Below, piece after piece: positions 1-8,933 of a stretch of DNA of 54,751 nt. Location of the stretch: the NCBI RefSeq assembly GCF_009296175.1, contig NZ_VOSK01000018.1:1-54751 (forward strand), in the 5' to 3' direction. The DNA is from Microvirga tunisiensis (GTDB lineage: Bacteria > Pseudomonadota > Alphaproteobacteria > Rhizobiales > Beijerinckiaceae). The notes under the pieces are model-generated. The model did no database searches. It saw only the letters and a program-made list of their open reading frames with translations, and was not told the origin of the DNA. Made by a program: the position numbers and the translations under genes. Numbering within the stretch: position 1 is the first letter of the stretch; each line of letters opens with the position of its first letter.

Positions 1-194
1 TTTGCAAACCGTCGTCTTGAGGCCCTGTCTCCTACATTGCGCATGAGCTCCACGATGCGGGACCAGCCATGATTGGCGGGATGAACAGTCGTGGCCGTGC
101 CGCTTGCATTTGAACATAAGAGTTCCATCGAGATGAAGATCGCGCCAAGATCAGTGCGGATAGCGGTCTGCGTGGGCCGGTGATCGAATGACAT
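1..194 (-). CDS. Partial reading frame at left edge, possibly a transposase N-terminus
   Basis: An ATG at 194 opens a frame that runs off the left edge without a stop (about 64 codons). Near its start it reads DLGAIFISMEL, which resembles the N-terminal DEDD strand of some rhizobial IS110-family transposases (DLGAIFxSxEL). The residues after that do not obviously continue the family pattern, so this may be a frameshifted or truncated relic, or not a gene at all. No clear ribosome-binding site was seen. The identification is weak inference from a short motif. Confidence 0.25.
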   Translation of the reverse strand, partial: MSFDHRPTQTAIRTDLGAIFISMELLCSNASGTATTVHPANHGWSRIVELMRNVGDRASRRRFA

Positions 195-310
195 GGGTCG
201 CCTCCAGAGTGGTGGGTCAGCAACCTCACTCTGCCATCAAGCGGATCGCTATCCACCCCTCATAGGATCTCGACCCAATTCGGACCTTACGGCCCTTTGG
301 AGTTTGCCAT

Positions 311-1267
311 TTACACCAAGGCGCCCGGTTGCTCCTTCAGATGGATCCGCATAACGATATCCTGATCATAATTTCCGAAACCGCGACCAAAGATATTAAT
401 TCCACCAGGGTGTCGGGCCGTCTCATCGATCCCGATCCTCAAACGAATTCCGTGATGCTTATCGAGATCAAGTTTATCGAGTGTTACATCCGATATCTGG
501 ACGTCGTTCACCGATGTTCCACTCCGGGAGATCCGCCAAGTAACGAGCTTGCCGTATTGTGACCCCTCCAGCTTCCACCATTGTGGAGTGTAAACACCGC
601 GCTTGTCGCCGAAGTCACTCGGGGAGATCCAAGTCCCGATTTTCACATTGTTGACCCAGAGGCTGATCTCGGATGGCCAGTCAAGGCTCGTGCCCGGAAC
701 CTCCGACGAAAGCTCCATAACGAATTCGAGCCTATCGATCTTAGCGCCTAGAACCTTGCCGTTGTTAGGGAATTTGTATTCGACGAACCCCCGCCTGAAC
801 CAGATCAACGATGCATTCATGCGGTGGGGATCGAGAAAGAAATCCGGCACGTCGAGAACGCCCAGGACATTCTCTGTCGAGCAGAGTCCGCAGGGGGCGC
901 TCACATCACAGCTCGTATAGAGACCGATAGGCATGGACACTTCGACATGGTCCCTGCTCTTGAGTGCATCCTGATCGTCGAATCGAATGATGATTTCGTC
1001 ATAGCGAATTGAGCAGACCTTCTGCTGTCCCTTGGACGCTTTGAGCGTCTCTGTCTCAATCAGCCCCGAGCGTTCTAATACCTGGATATGGGTTGCAATC
1101 GTGGACTGCGGCAAGTCCAGTGCATCGCTGATCTCATTCACGTTCAGCGGACCTCGTGCCCGCAGAAGCTTGAGGATCCGAATCCGCCCGGGGGAAGCGA
1201 TTCCTCGGATTGCTTCAGAGCTTTCCTCTGCGACAAGCGTCAGAAATTTTCTTTTGAATGTCGACAT
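311..1267 (-). CDS. ArsR-family-like winged-helix regulator with a C-terminal ligand-type domain
   Basis: A 318-residue protein read from the ATG at 1267 (MSTFKRKF). A longer frame starts at a TTG at 1366, but that would put the tandem palindromes inside the gene. Residues about 15-75 form a winged helix-turn-helix (RIRILKLL, LPQSTIATHIQVLERSGLI), as in ArsR regulators. The remaining ~230 residues are unusual for ArsR: they carry a CGLC pair and many aromatic beta-strand-like stretches, compatible with a jelly-roll sugar-binding fold. The gene is divergent from an importer and an arabinofuranosidase operon, so it probably controls that operon in response to a sugar. The DNA-binding fold is clear; the ligand is inference. 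Confidence 0.82.
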   Translation of the reverse strand: MSTFKRKFLTLVAEESSEAIRGIASPGRIRILKLLRARGPLNVNEISDALDLPQSTIATHIQVLERSGLIETETLKASKGQQKVCSIRYDEIIIRFDDQDALKSRDHVEVSMPIGLYTSCDVSAPCGLCSTENVLGVLDVPDFFLDPHRMNASLIWFRRGFVEYKFPNNGKVLGAKIDRLEFVMELSSEVPGTSLDWPSEISLWVNNVKIGTWISPSDFGDKRGVYTPQWWKLEGSQYGKLVTWRISRSGTSVNDVQISDVTLDKLDLDKHHGIRLRIGIDETARHPGGINIFGRGFGNYDQDIVMRIHLKEQPGALV

Positions 1268-1319
1268 GCAACCGCTCGACCAAGATCTCGGGCCACTTGG
1301 AGCCCGTTCAGCTGAAAAG

Positions 1320-1348
1320 GATATGTATCGGGAGTTTCGATATATATC
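1320..1348. promoter_or_regulatory. Tandem palindromic operator candidate
   Basis: Two near-identical 10-bp palindromes, GATATGTATC (1320-1329) and GATATATATC (1339-1348), lie 19 bp apart, about two helical turns. They sit in the divergent region between the regulator (start 1267) and the importer operon (start 1426), just upstream of a possible promoter. The spacing and symmetry fit a winged-helix dimer binding twice on one DNA face. Binding is inferred, not shown. Confidence 0.5.
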
Positions 1349-1358
1349 AATGATCCCG

Positions 1359-1389
1359 TTGACCAATCCCGAAAACTAAGTGCTAACTA
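1359..1389 (+). promoter_or_regulatory. Possible promoter of the ABC importer operon
   Basis: TTGACC at 1359-1364 resembles a -35 box and TAACTA at 1384-1389 a -10 box. The 19-bp spacer is longer than ideal. The tandem palindromes lie directly upstream, and the first gene begins at 1426 after a GGAGGAG ribosome-binding site. Confidence 0.3.
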
Positions 1390-1425
1390 AGAAAAAACAT
1401 AAAGTTGATCCCTGGAGGAGCGCCA

Positions 1426-3315
1426 ATGCGAATTCTACGCTTGCTTACCGTTGCGACAGGTCTGGCTTTGGCCGCGACCACCGCGCTGGCTCAAACCACC
1501 GTCCCGGGTGTGCCCCGGAACGAGACCCTCATTCTCGAAAACCCGGAAGGCACGATCAAGAACCCTGGATGGTTCAACATCTGGACCATCAATGCTGGCG
1601 GGCAGTACACCGGGCTGCATCAGCTTGCCCTTGATACGCTCTGGTACATCGATCCGGAGCGCGGCCTCGATGGGGTCTGGGAAAACTCGCTTGCGGCGGA
1701 AAAGCCGATTTACAACGCGGACTTCACCGAGATGACGGTCAAGCTGCGTCCTGGGGTCTACTGGAGCGACGGCGTCGAGTTTACCGCCGATGATCTCATC
1801 TACACGGTCGAGACCCAGATCAAGAATCCGGGCATGCGCTGGAGTGCGTTGCTGGCGCTGAACGTCGAGAGCGTGTCATCGCCCGAGCCATGGACCGTTC
1901 GGTTCAAGCTCAAAAAGCCGAACTCTCGCTTCCACTCGCTCTTTACGGTGCGGTTCAACGCTATCTGGATGATGCCGAAGCACGTCTTCGAGAAAGCTGC
2001 CGATCCACAGAAATTCGACTTCAACCCGCCAGTTTCTCTTGGTGCCTACAAGATCCACAGCTTCGACCCTGACGGGAAGTGGTACATCTGGCAGAAGCGC
2101 GACGACTGGCAACGCACCACACTTGGGCGGTACGGTGAGCCGGGACCGAAATTTGCAGCCTATATCGACCCAGGTCCGCCGGATAAGCGCGTGATCGCGC
2201 AGCTCAACCACAACTTGGATGTGGTGCATGACATTGCCCCCGAAGGCATGTTCACCCTGTCCAAGCAGTCTCCGAGCCTTAAGACTTGGTTCAAGAACTT
2301 CCCATTCGCGCATCCCGACCCGACCTTGCCGTCGGTGATCTTCAACATGCAGAACCCGGCCTTCCAGAACCGCGATGTGCGGTGGGCGCTGGCACTGCTG
2401 ATCGATGTCAAGGCCGTCTCGATGGCGTCCTATCGCGGTGCTGCCACGCTTTCGCCAATCGGTATCCCACCGACCGGGACTCATCCCGACGACTACCACA
2501 TCCCGCTCCAGGAGTGGCTGGCGTCCTATGAGATCGACACCGGCAAAAGCAAGATAAAGCCTTACGATCCAAACATCGGAAGCCAGATTGCCGAAATGCT
2601 GCGCCCCACCATGAAGGAGCAGATTCCGACCGATCCGAAGGAGATCGGAAAGGCGTTCGGCTACGGTTGGTGGAAGCCAAGCCCGCAGGCTGCCGCGGAG
2701 CTGCTTGAGAAAGCCGGCTATACGAAACGCGGCAATGCCTGGTACACGCCCGACGGCAAGCCGTTCTCGATCAAGCTGATGGTCGAGGGTGACACCCGTC
2801 CGATCCTGACCCGAGCCGGCACCATGATCGTCCAGCAATGGCGCCAGTTCGGCATTGATGCCAAGACGGAGGTCGCTCAAGGCACGATGCTCGACCGCCG
2901 CAACGCCGGCGACTTCGAGACGCTCATTTCCTGGAGTGTCGAGACCTACGGCGGCCATCCGGACCTGTCCTACTTCCTCGACAGCTGGCACTCCCAGTTC
3001 GTCGCGGCCTCGGGCAAGACGCAATCGCCGCGCAACTGGCAGCGGTGGAGCAATCCGGAGCTCGACAAGATCATCGAGGAGGTGCGCCGGATTTCCTTCG
3101 ACGACAAGCGGACCGTCGAACTTGGTCGTGAGTACGCCAAGCTCATTGTTCGCGAAATGCCGATCATCCCGCTGATGGCATACAATGTCTTCACGGCCAT
3201 GGATGAGACATATTGGACAGGATACCCGACTGCGGACAATCCCTATGCCAATCCCGTCCCGAATTGGGGTAATTCCCGCTCAATGATGGTGAAGCTGAAG
3301 CCCAAGCAGCAGTAG
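1426..3315 (+). CDS. ABC transporter periplasmic substrate-binding protein (SBP family 5)
   Basis: A 629-residue secreted binding protein. The ATG at 1426 follows GGAGGAG by a good distance and opens a Sec signal peptide ending near ALAQ. The mature part has the family-5 (oligopeptide/dipeptide/nickel-type) solute-binding pattern, for example LRPGVYWSDGVEFTADDLIY, where cargo binding and docking lobes are made. Family members bind peptides, but many in plant-associated bacteria bind oligosaccharides. The linked GH51 enzyme and sugar-type regulator suggest arabinose-containing oligosaccharides. It heads a tightly packed five-gene importer operon. Transport family is secure; substrate is inference. 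Confidence 0.9.
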   Translation: MRILRLLTVATGLALAATTALAQTTVPGVPRNETLILENPEGTIKNPGWFNIWTINAGGQYTGLHQLALDTLWYIDPERGLDGVWENSLAAEKPIYNADFTEMTVKLRPGVYWSDGVEFTADDLIYTVETQIKNPGMRWSALLALNVESVSSPEPWTVRFKLKKPNSRFHSLFTVRFNAIWMMPKHVFEKAADPQKFDFNPPVSLGAYKIHSFDPDGKWYIWQKRDDWQRTTLGRYGEPGPKFAAYIDPGPPDKRVIAQLNHNLDVVHDIAPEGMFTLSKQSPSLKTWFKNFPFAHPDPTLPSVIFNMQNPAFQNRDVRWALALLIDVKAVSMASYRGAATLSPIGIPPTGTHPDDYHIPLQEWLASYEIDTGKSKIKPYDPNIGSQIAEMLRPTMKEQIPTDPKEIGKAFGYGWWKPSPQAAAELLEKAGYTKRGNAWYTPDGKPFSIKLMVEGDTRPILTRAGTMIVQQWRQFGIDAKTEVAQGTMLDRRNAGDFETLISWSVETYGGHPDLSYFLDSWHSQFVAASGKTQSPRNWQRWSNPELDKIIEEVRRISFDDKRTVELGREYAKLIVREMPIIPLMAYNVFTAMDETYWTGYPTADNPYANPVPNWGNSRSMMVKLKPKQQ

Positions 3316-3356
3316 CGCGCAGACGTCTCTTTCTATTGTCAGACAAGGAGCGGTCC

Positions 3357-4361
3357 ATGAGGGCTTACCTGACCTACCTGTCCAAGCGGCTGGTGCAGTT
3401 CGCTGTCGTCGTCTTCGTCGGGATCAACATCACCTATCTGGTGACGCATATGACCCCGATCAACCCGGTCGAACAATCAATCTCAGCAGCGACAGCGTAC
3501 GGGGCTACCAGTCCGGAAGCCATCGAGATGATGCGGCAATCGCTGCGTCAGCTCTATGGTCTCGAGGGCACGCCCTGGGAACAGTACGTCTCGTTCTGGA
3601 AACGGGTTTTGGTCGGAGACTTTGGGCCCTCCTTGTCGGCTTTTCCAACACCGGTCTCGCAGCTCATCCTGCGAGCCCTTCCCTGGACCGTCGGTCTCCT
3701 CCTGGTTTCGACGCTCCTGACCTGGTTTCTCGGCAATTTACTCGGCGGTCTCGCGGGCTACTACCGTAACAGCCGCATCCTCAAGGCGTTCGGCGTTCTC
3801 AGCATGGGGATCCACCCCATCCCGTACTACGTCGTCGCCTTCGTCCTCCTGATCGTCTTTGGTTTCCTCTGGCCGGTTCTGCCGATCAGCGGTGGCGCTA
3901 CAATGGCGTCGGACCGCTCCAACACGCCTGCCTTTGCCCTCGATGTCGCCATTCACTCGATCCTGCCCGTGCTTTCTCTGATGGCGGTCGGCATTGGCGG
4001 GTGGTTCATGGGGATGCGCTCGCTTGTGTCCAACATCGTAACCGAAGACTATGTCGTCTACGCGGAGCTCGCGGGCGTCAAGCGCAGCAAGATCCTGCGA
4101 TCCTACGTGATGCGGAATGCCCTCGGCCCCCAGGTGACTGGCCTCGCCTTGCAGCTGGGGGCCATCTTCAACGGTGCAATCATCACCGAGCAGGTCTTTG
4201 GTTACCCAGGTGTTGGATCGCTCCTGATCAGCGCAGTCCATGCCGGTGACTACAGCCTGGTTCTTGGTATCACAACAGTCTCGATCGTGGCCGTCTCCGC
4301 CACTGTCCTGCTCATCGATCTTCTCTATCCGCTGATCGATCCACGCGTGGAGGCACGCTGA
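3357..4361 (+). CDS. ABC transporter inner-membrane permease, DppB/OppB type
   Basis: A 334-residue permease with about six hydrophobic segments. The chosen ATG at 3357 (MRAYLTYL) follows AAGGAG; an upstream TTG at 3336 is less likely. The N-terminal helix with a downstream periplasmic stretch (VTHMTPINPVEQ) and the C-terminal region with GAIFNGAIITEQVFGYPGVG match the DppB/OppB family and its EAA coupling loop (ELAGVKRSKILRSYVMRNAL). It should pair with the next permease in a heterodimer. The gene overlaps the next start by 1 nt (TGATG), indicating translational coupling. Confidence 0.93.
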   Translation: MRAYLTYLSKRLVQFAVVVFVGINITYLVTHMTPINPVEQSISAATAYGATSPEAIEMMRQSLRQLYGLEGTPWEQYVSFWKRVLVGDFGPSLSAFPTPVSQLILRALPWTVGLLLVSTLLTWFLGNLLGGLAGYYRNSRILKAFGVLSMGIHPIPYYVVAFVLLIVFGFLWPVLPISGGATMASDRSNTPAFALDVAIHSILPVLSLMAVGIGGWFMGMRSLVSNIVTEDYVVYAELAGVKRSKILRSYVMRNALGPQVTGLALQLGAIFNGAIITEQVFGYPGVGSLLISAVHAGDYSLVLGITTVSIVAVSATVLLIDLLYPLIDPRVEAR

Positions 4362-5230
4362 TGAGCACTCTGAAGATTTTTCGCGACCTCTTCCGCTACA
4401 ATGGAGAGTTCGCCATAGGCCTTGTGCTGGTGCTTGTTGTGCTGGCGGTTGCGGTCTGCTCCTTCTTTTCACCGTATCCGCCGATGGACGTCTACGTCGT
4501 ACCGCCCGATGTGCCACCCTCCTGGGAGTATCCTCTGGGCACCACGTCGCGCGGGCAGGACGTATTCTGGCAGCTCACCTTTGCGATCCGAAATACCCTG
4601 CTGTTTGGCATCGTGGTGGCGGTTCTCAGCCGTATCATATCGCTCGGGGTCGGACTGATTTCAGGCTACAAGGGCGGCTGGGTCGACCGCGTCCTGATGT
4701 CGATCAACGATACTTTCGTCGTAATCCCGCTCTTTCCCATCTTGGTGCTGTTCTACTTCATCATGCGGGACCAGATGTCCTGGGCGATGCTCGCCGTTAT
4801 CACCGCGCTTCTGGGATGGGCCTATGATGCGCGGCTGATCCGGTCCATTGCCATGAGCCTGAGGACCCGCGAATTCACGCGCCAAGCCGTGTTCTCAGGT
4901 ATGGGCACCGGCAAGATCGTTCTCCAGGAACACTTGCCGTTCGTTCTGCCGATTGTGTTCTCGACGACCATGAACAACATCAATTGGTCGATCGGCATCG
5001 AGGTAACGCTGTCGGTCTTGGGTTTCACCGACATCAACACTCCCACTATCGGCGGCATGATCTACTGGGCAAACCAGCACACTGCACTGGTTTCAGGCAT
5101 CTGGTGGTGGATCACGTTCCCGGTCGTGCTCGTCATCATGCTGTTTATCGGTCTGTTCCTGCTCGCCATCTCGATGAACGAATACATCGACCCGCGTAGT
5201 CGTCTCAGCCGTCTCGGAGGGCAGGCATGA
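4361..5230 (+). CDS. ABC transporter inner-membrane permease, DppC/OppC type
   Basis: A 289-residue permease, partner of the DppB-like subunit. It begins with a membrane helix, then a periplasmic segment with the family signature YPLGTTSRGQDVFWQL (members usually read LGTDxxGRDxxSR), and five further hydrophobic segments. The coupling loop (REFTRQAVFSGMGTGKIVLQ) is present. It starts within the stop codon of the upstream permease, and its own stop overlaps the next gene by 4 nt (ATGA). Confidence 0.93.
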   Translation: MSTLKIFRDLFRYNGEFAIGLVLVLVVLAVAVCSFFSPYPPMDVYVVPPDVPPSWEYPLGTTSRGQDVFWQLTFAIRNTLLFGIVVAVLSRIISLGVGLISGYKGGWVDRVLMSINDTFVVIPLFPILVLFYFIMRDQMSWAMLAVITALLGWAYDARLIRSIAMSLRTREFTRQAVFSGMGTGKIVLQEHLPFVLPIVFSTTMNNINWSIGIEVTLSVLGFTDINTPTIGGMIYWANQHTALVSGIWWWITFPVVLVIMLFIGLFLLAISMNEYIDPRSRLSRLGGQA

Positions 5231-6288
5231 TCACCGGGCTCCGACCCATTCCTCCTTCCGTCGAACTAAAGGCTCCGCAGACCGCGCCGCTGCTCGCAGT
5301 GGACCGGTTGAAGGCTTACTACAAGACGCAGCTGTTCGGCGTCGACCGCGAGGTGAGGGCGGTCGACGACGTAAGCCTCAAGATCAACCGCAACGAGATC
5401 TATGGGCTCGCCGGCGAGTCGAGTTCCGGAAAGAGCTCCCTCATCAAGACCATTGCGGGCGCCATCCGTCCTCCGTTCCGAGTTATCGAAGGCTCCGTGC
5501 GGTTCAATTTCAAGGATGGAGAGCGGGATATCTACAAGCTTTCGCCGCAGGAGCTGTCGGCGATCCGCTGGAGCCATCTGTCTTACATCATGCAAGGCTC
5601 CATGAGCGTGCTGAATCCGGTTCGGCGGATCAAGCACGCCTTCGCGGACTTCGCATTGCCGCACGTGAGGGTGAAGGGGGGCGACTTTACCCGCCTCGTG
5701 GAGCGCCACCTGAAACGCGTTCACCTCGATCCTGCGGTCCTCCAGGCCTACCCGCACGAGCTGTCTGGCGGGATGCGGCAGAGGGTGACCATCGCTCTGG
5801 CAACCGTCTGCAGCCCGGAATTTATTATCGCCGACGAGCCGACGACGGCGCTGGACGTGATCGTCCAGAAGGGCGTGCTCTCCATGGTGCGGGAGATCCA
5901 GCAGGAGCTCGGGTCCTCGGTCTTATTCGTGACCCACGATATGGCGGTTCACGCCAACCTCACCGACCGTCTCGGCATCATGTATGCCGGCCGGCTAGTG
6001 GAAGAGGGCAGGACAAGGGATGTGTTCAAGAAGCCGCTCCATCCCTACACCGCGCATCTGATTTCCAGCCTGCCGCGCATCGGGGACGAAGCGCCAAAGA
6101 AGGGCCTTGAAGGCTCGCCGCCGAGTCTCGCTGACCCTCCGTCGGGGTGCCGGTTCCATCCCCGCTGCCCTCTCGCCATCGACATCTGTCACCGCGAGGC
6201 TCCGCAAATGGTGGAAATCCTGCCCGGGCACCGGGCAGCCTGCCACGTTGCTCAGGCCGATCCCACTCGGGTCGAGGCGGTCGCATAA
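5227..6288 (+). CDS. ABC transporter ATPase, DppD/OppD type
   Basis: A 353-residue nucleotide-binding subunit that powers the importer from the cytoplasmic face. Visible motifs are Walker A GESSSGKSS, the signature LSGGMRQRVTIAL, Walker B FIIADEPTTALD and the switch histidine in VTHDM. The C-terminus carries the oligopeptide-transporter extension with the CRFHPRCPLAIDIC cysteine cluster, which in characterised DppD proteins holds an iron-sulfur cluster. The start overlaps the upstream permease (ATGA). Walker A has an extra Ser in place of the usual Gly (GESSSGKS), a tolerated variation. Confidence 0.93.
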   Translation: MITGLRPIPPSVELKAPQTAPLLAVDRLKAYYKTQLFGVDREVRAVDDVSLKINRNEIYGLAGESSSGKSSLIKTIAGAIRPPFRVIEGSVRFNFKDGERDIYKLSPQELSAIRWSHLSYIMQGSMSVLNPVRRIKHAFADFALPHVRVKGGDFTRLVERHLKRVHLDPAVLQAYPHELSGGMRQRVTIALATVCSPEFIIADEPTTALDVIVQKGVLSMVREIQQELGSSVLFVTHDMAVHANLTDRLGIMYAGRLVEEGRTRDVFKKPLHPYTAHLISSLPRIGDEAPKKGLEGSPPSLADPPSGCRFHPRCPLAIDICHREAPQMVEILPGHRAACHVAQADPTRVEAVA

Positions 6289-6300
6289 GGAGGCAAGCGC

Positions 6301-7149
6301 ATGAGTCCGAACCTTCTTGACGTGGAAAACGTCAACAAGATCTTTACGAGGGGCGGTCTTGTTTCGCGGAGGGTCAACCATGCCGTGAATGATGTCAGCT
6401 TTTCTCTCGCGGCGGATAAGCCTGAGGTGTTTACCATCATCGGTGAGTCCGGCAGTGGAAAAACCACTCTGGCGGGCATGATCTTGAACAGCGTCGCTCC
6501 GACAAGCGGGCGAATCATGTTTCGGGGAAGAGACCTGCGCGACGTCCGCAGCCGCCGTGACAGGCTCGCGTTCATGAGCCACGTGCAGGCGATCTTCCAG
6601 AATCCTTTCGATGCATTCAATCCCCTGAAGCGCGTCGATCGCTACCTTTTCAGTGCGGCTCGGCGCTTTACGGAATGCCGCACAACGGAGGCGGCGGCAG
6701 AGCGGGCTGACGAGTCCCTGCGCAAAGTCGGCCTGTCACTTGCCGAAATCCGAGGGCGCTATCCGCACGAAATGTCGGGAGGGCAGCTCCAGCGCGTGGC
6801 GATTGCGCGCGCGCTCGTGTCCAATCCGTCCCTGATCGTCGCCGACGAGCCAGTCTCGATGATCGACGCATCGTTGCGTATGACCGTGATCAACCTGTTC
6901 AAAAAGCTGCGGGACGAAATCGGAGTCTCGATCATCTACATCACGCACGATCTCGCGACCGCCTACTATATCAGCGACCGTCTGATCATCATGCAGAAGG
7001 GCAAGGTAGTTGAAGGTGGCGACGCCCGGACGGTGCTGGCGGCCCCGCAACATCCGTATTCCATCAAGCTCCGCCAGGCGGTGCTGTCCGTCGACAACGC
7101 TTGGCGCGACGACCCTTTCACGGACATCATCCCGGCAGTAGCGACCTGA
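6301..7149 (+). CDS. ABC transporter ATPase, DppF/OppF type
   Basis: A 282-residue second ATPase, expected to form a heterodimer with the DppD-like subunit. It shows Walker A GESGSGKTT, signature MSGGQLQRVAIARAL, Walker B LIVADEPVSMID and ITHDL. AAGGAGGC lies just upstream of the ATG at 6301. The C-terminal tail is short compared with DppF proteins. It completes the five-subunit importer. Confidence 0.92.
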   Translation: MSPNLLDVENVNKIFTRGGLVSRRVNHAVNDVSFSLAADKPEVFTIIGESGSGKTTLAGMILNSVAPTSGRIMFRGRDLRDVRSRRDRLAFMSHVQAIFQNPFDAFNPLKRVDRYLFSAARRFTECRTTEAAAERADESLRKVGLSLAEIRGRYPHEMSGGQLQRVAIARALVSNPSLIVADEPVSMIDASLRMTVINLFKKLRDEIGVSIIYITHDLATAYYISDRLIIMQKGKVVEGGDARTVLAAPQHPYSIKLRQAVLSVDNAWRDDPFTDIIPAVAT

Positions 7150-7214
7150 TCCACCCCTCATTCCCATCACCAGCTCAAAAAGAGTTTGCCTGCTTAATTG
7201 ATCGGAGCCTTCCC

Positions 7215-8768
7215 ATGAAAGAAGCCAAAGTCACCATTGACCGCGATTTCTCAATCGCGGAAACGGATCCTCGTCTGTTCGGCGCCTTCGTCGAGCACCT
7301 GGGACGCTGCGTTTACGGCGGCATCTACGAGCCGGGCCATTCAACGGCTGACGAGCGGGGATTCCGACGTGACGTACTTGAGCTCGTCCGGGAGCTGGCT
7401 CCCACCATTATCCGCTATCCAGGTGGAAACTTCGTCTCCGGATACAATTGGGAGGATGGCGTCGGCCCTGTGGAGAACCGCCCGCGCCGGCTTGATCTCG
7501 CTTGGATGTCGACCGAGCCGAACACATTTGGCACCAACGAGTTCATGGACTGGTGCCGAGTGGCCGGCGTAGAGCCCATGATGGCTGTCAATCTCGGCAC
7601 ACGGGGCCCCGATGATGCTCGCCGTCTCTTGGAGTACTGCAATTTTCCAAGTGGTACTGAACTGTCCGATCTGCGCCGATCTCATGGATGGGAAAAGCCG
7701 CACAACGTGCGGTTCTGGTGCCTGGGCAACGAGATGGACGGCCCATGGCAAATGGAGACCAAGACTGCGTGGGAATATGGACGGATAGCGGCCGAGGCCG
7801 CCAAGCTTATGAAATGGATCGATCCAACTATTGAACTCGCCGCCTGCGGCTCGTCCTCGCGCAACATGCCGACCTTCGGCAGCTGGGAGGACACTGTGCT
7901 TGATCACTCATTTGATCATGTCGAATACATCTCATTGCATACCTATCTGAATAACTATGCGGATGACACCCCGGCATTCCTCGCAAGTCCGGACCTGATG
8001 GACAGCTTCATCGAGGAGGTTGTCGCTATTGCGGACGCGGTCGCTGCGCGCAAGCGCTCGCCCAAGCGCATCATGCTGAGTTTCGACGAGTGGAACGTCT
8101 GGTATCGGACCCGCCGCAAGAACGAGGGTCGCGTCAAGCTCGGTTGGCCTGTCGCGCCAACGATCCTCGAGGAGATCTACAACATGCAGGACGCGCTTGC
8201 TTTTGGAGGCGCCTGCATCTCCCTGCTCAATCACGCCGATCGGATCAAGTCGGCCTGCCTTGCGCAGCTGGTGAACGCGATTGCTCCGATTATGACCGAG
8301 ACTGGCGGGCCTGCCTGGCGTCAGTCGATTTTCTATCCCTTCAAAGATATGAGCAATCTCGGCCGGGGCACGGTGCTGCAAACGAAGGTGAATTCGCCCA
8401 CCTACGAGACGACGTACTACGATCCACGTGGTACATCGGAGCTACGGTTCCCGCTTCCGGCCGTGCCCTACCTCAAGCTCTCCGTGGTTCACAACCATGA
8501 CGAGGATTGCGTCACCATCTTTGCGCTCAACCGCAGCCTCGATGAGAGCCTGTCGATCGAAGCGCTCGTGCGTGGCTTCGAGGGTCTGGCAGTGAAGGAG
8601 GCGCACCAACTGCGCAACGACGATCTCATGGCCATCAACACGAAGGATGCACCAGATACGATCAAGCCCTCGTCACTGGAGGGTGTTGAGATTTGGGGCG
8701 AACAGGTACGGGCCAAGCTCGCTCCGGCCACGTGGAACGTAATCCGACTCGAAGTTCAGAAGCAGTAA
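7215..8768 (+). CDS. abfA: Alpha-N-arabinofuranosidase, glycoside hydrolase family 51
   Basis: A 517-residue enzyme that removes alpha-L-arabinofuranosyl groups from arabinan or arabinoxylan oligosaccharides by a retaining mechanism. The (beta/alpha)8 catalytic barrel comes first and a beta domain follows (about residues 385-517). Glu173 in WCLGNEMDGPW fits the acid/base and Glu292 in SFDEWNVWY the nucleophile; both lie where known GH51 enzymes have them (about 175 and 294). There is no signal peptide, so it acts in the cytoplasm on imported oligosaccharides, consistent with the upstream ABC importer. It starts 66 nt after the last ATPase gene, with GGAG before the ATG, and is followed by a terminator-like hairpin. 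Confidence 0.95.
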   Translation: MKEAKVTIDRDFSIAETDPRLFGAFVEHLGRCVYGGIYEPGHSTADERGFRRDVLELVRELAPTIIRYPGGNFVSGYNWEDGVGPVENRPRRLDLAWMSTEPNTFGTNEFMDWCRVAGVEPMMAVNLGTRGPDDARRLLEYCNFPSGTELSDLRRSHGWEKPHNVRFWCLGNEMDGPWQMETKTAWEYGRIAAEAAKLMKWIDPTIELAACGSSSRNMPTFGSWEDTVLDHSFDHVEYISLHTYLNNYADDTPAFLASPDLMDSFIEEVVAIADAVAARKRSPKRIMLSFDEWNVWYRTRRKNEGRVKLGWPVAPTILEEIYNMQDALAFGGACISLLNHADRIKSACLAQLVNAIAPIMTETGGPAWRQSIFYPFKDMSNLGRGTVLQTKVNSPTYETTYYDPRGTSELRFPLPAVPYLKLSVVHNHDEDCVTIFALNRSLDESLSIEALVRGFEGLAVKEAHQLRNDDLMAINTKDAPDTIKPSSLEGVEIWGEQVRAKLAPATWNVIRLEVQKQ

Positions 8769-8811
8769 GCGCCTGAACGAGGCTGTCGAAGAAGGGCCGC
8801 TTGAATGATCT

Positions 8812-8842
8812 GCCAGGGCGGTCGCCGCCCCTGGCGCTTTTC
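8812..8842 (+). terminator. Terminator-like hairpin after abfA
   Basis: GCCAGGGCGG pairs across a TCG loop with CCGCCCCTGGC (one bulge) and is followed by GCTTTTCC. The GC-rich stem plus short T run fits intrinsic or partial termination between abfA and the downstream SDR gene. Confidence 0.6.
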
Positions 8843-8933
8843 CGACTTTACACGCGTTATTCGCGCGAAGGGTAAGGCTTGTTGCTGACGCAGAACAGTC
8901 AAAACTCAGCAAAGGGTGTGAAGGAGATTGGCC

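Noticed and set aside
1876-3024. A 382-codon open frame antisense to the binding-protein gene
   Set aside because: It is a mirror of the GC-rich coding frame, has no ribosome-binding site and no recognisable protein.
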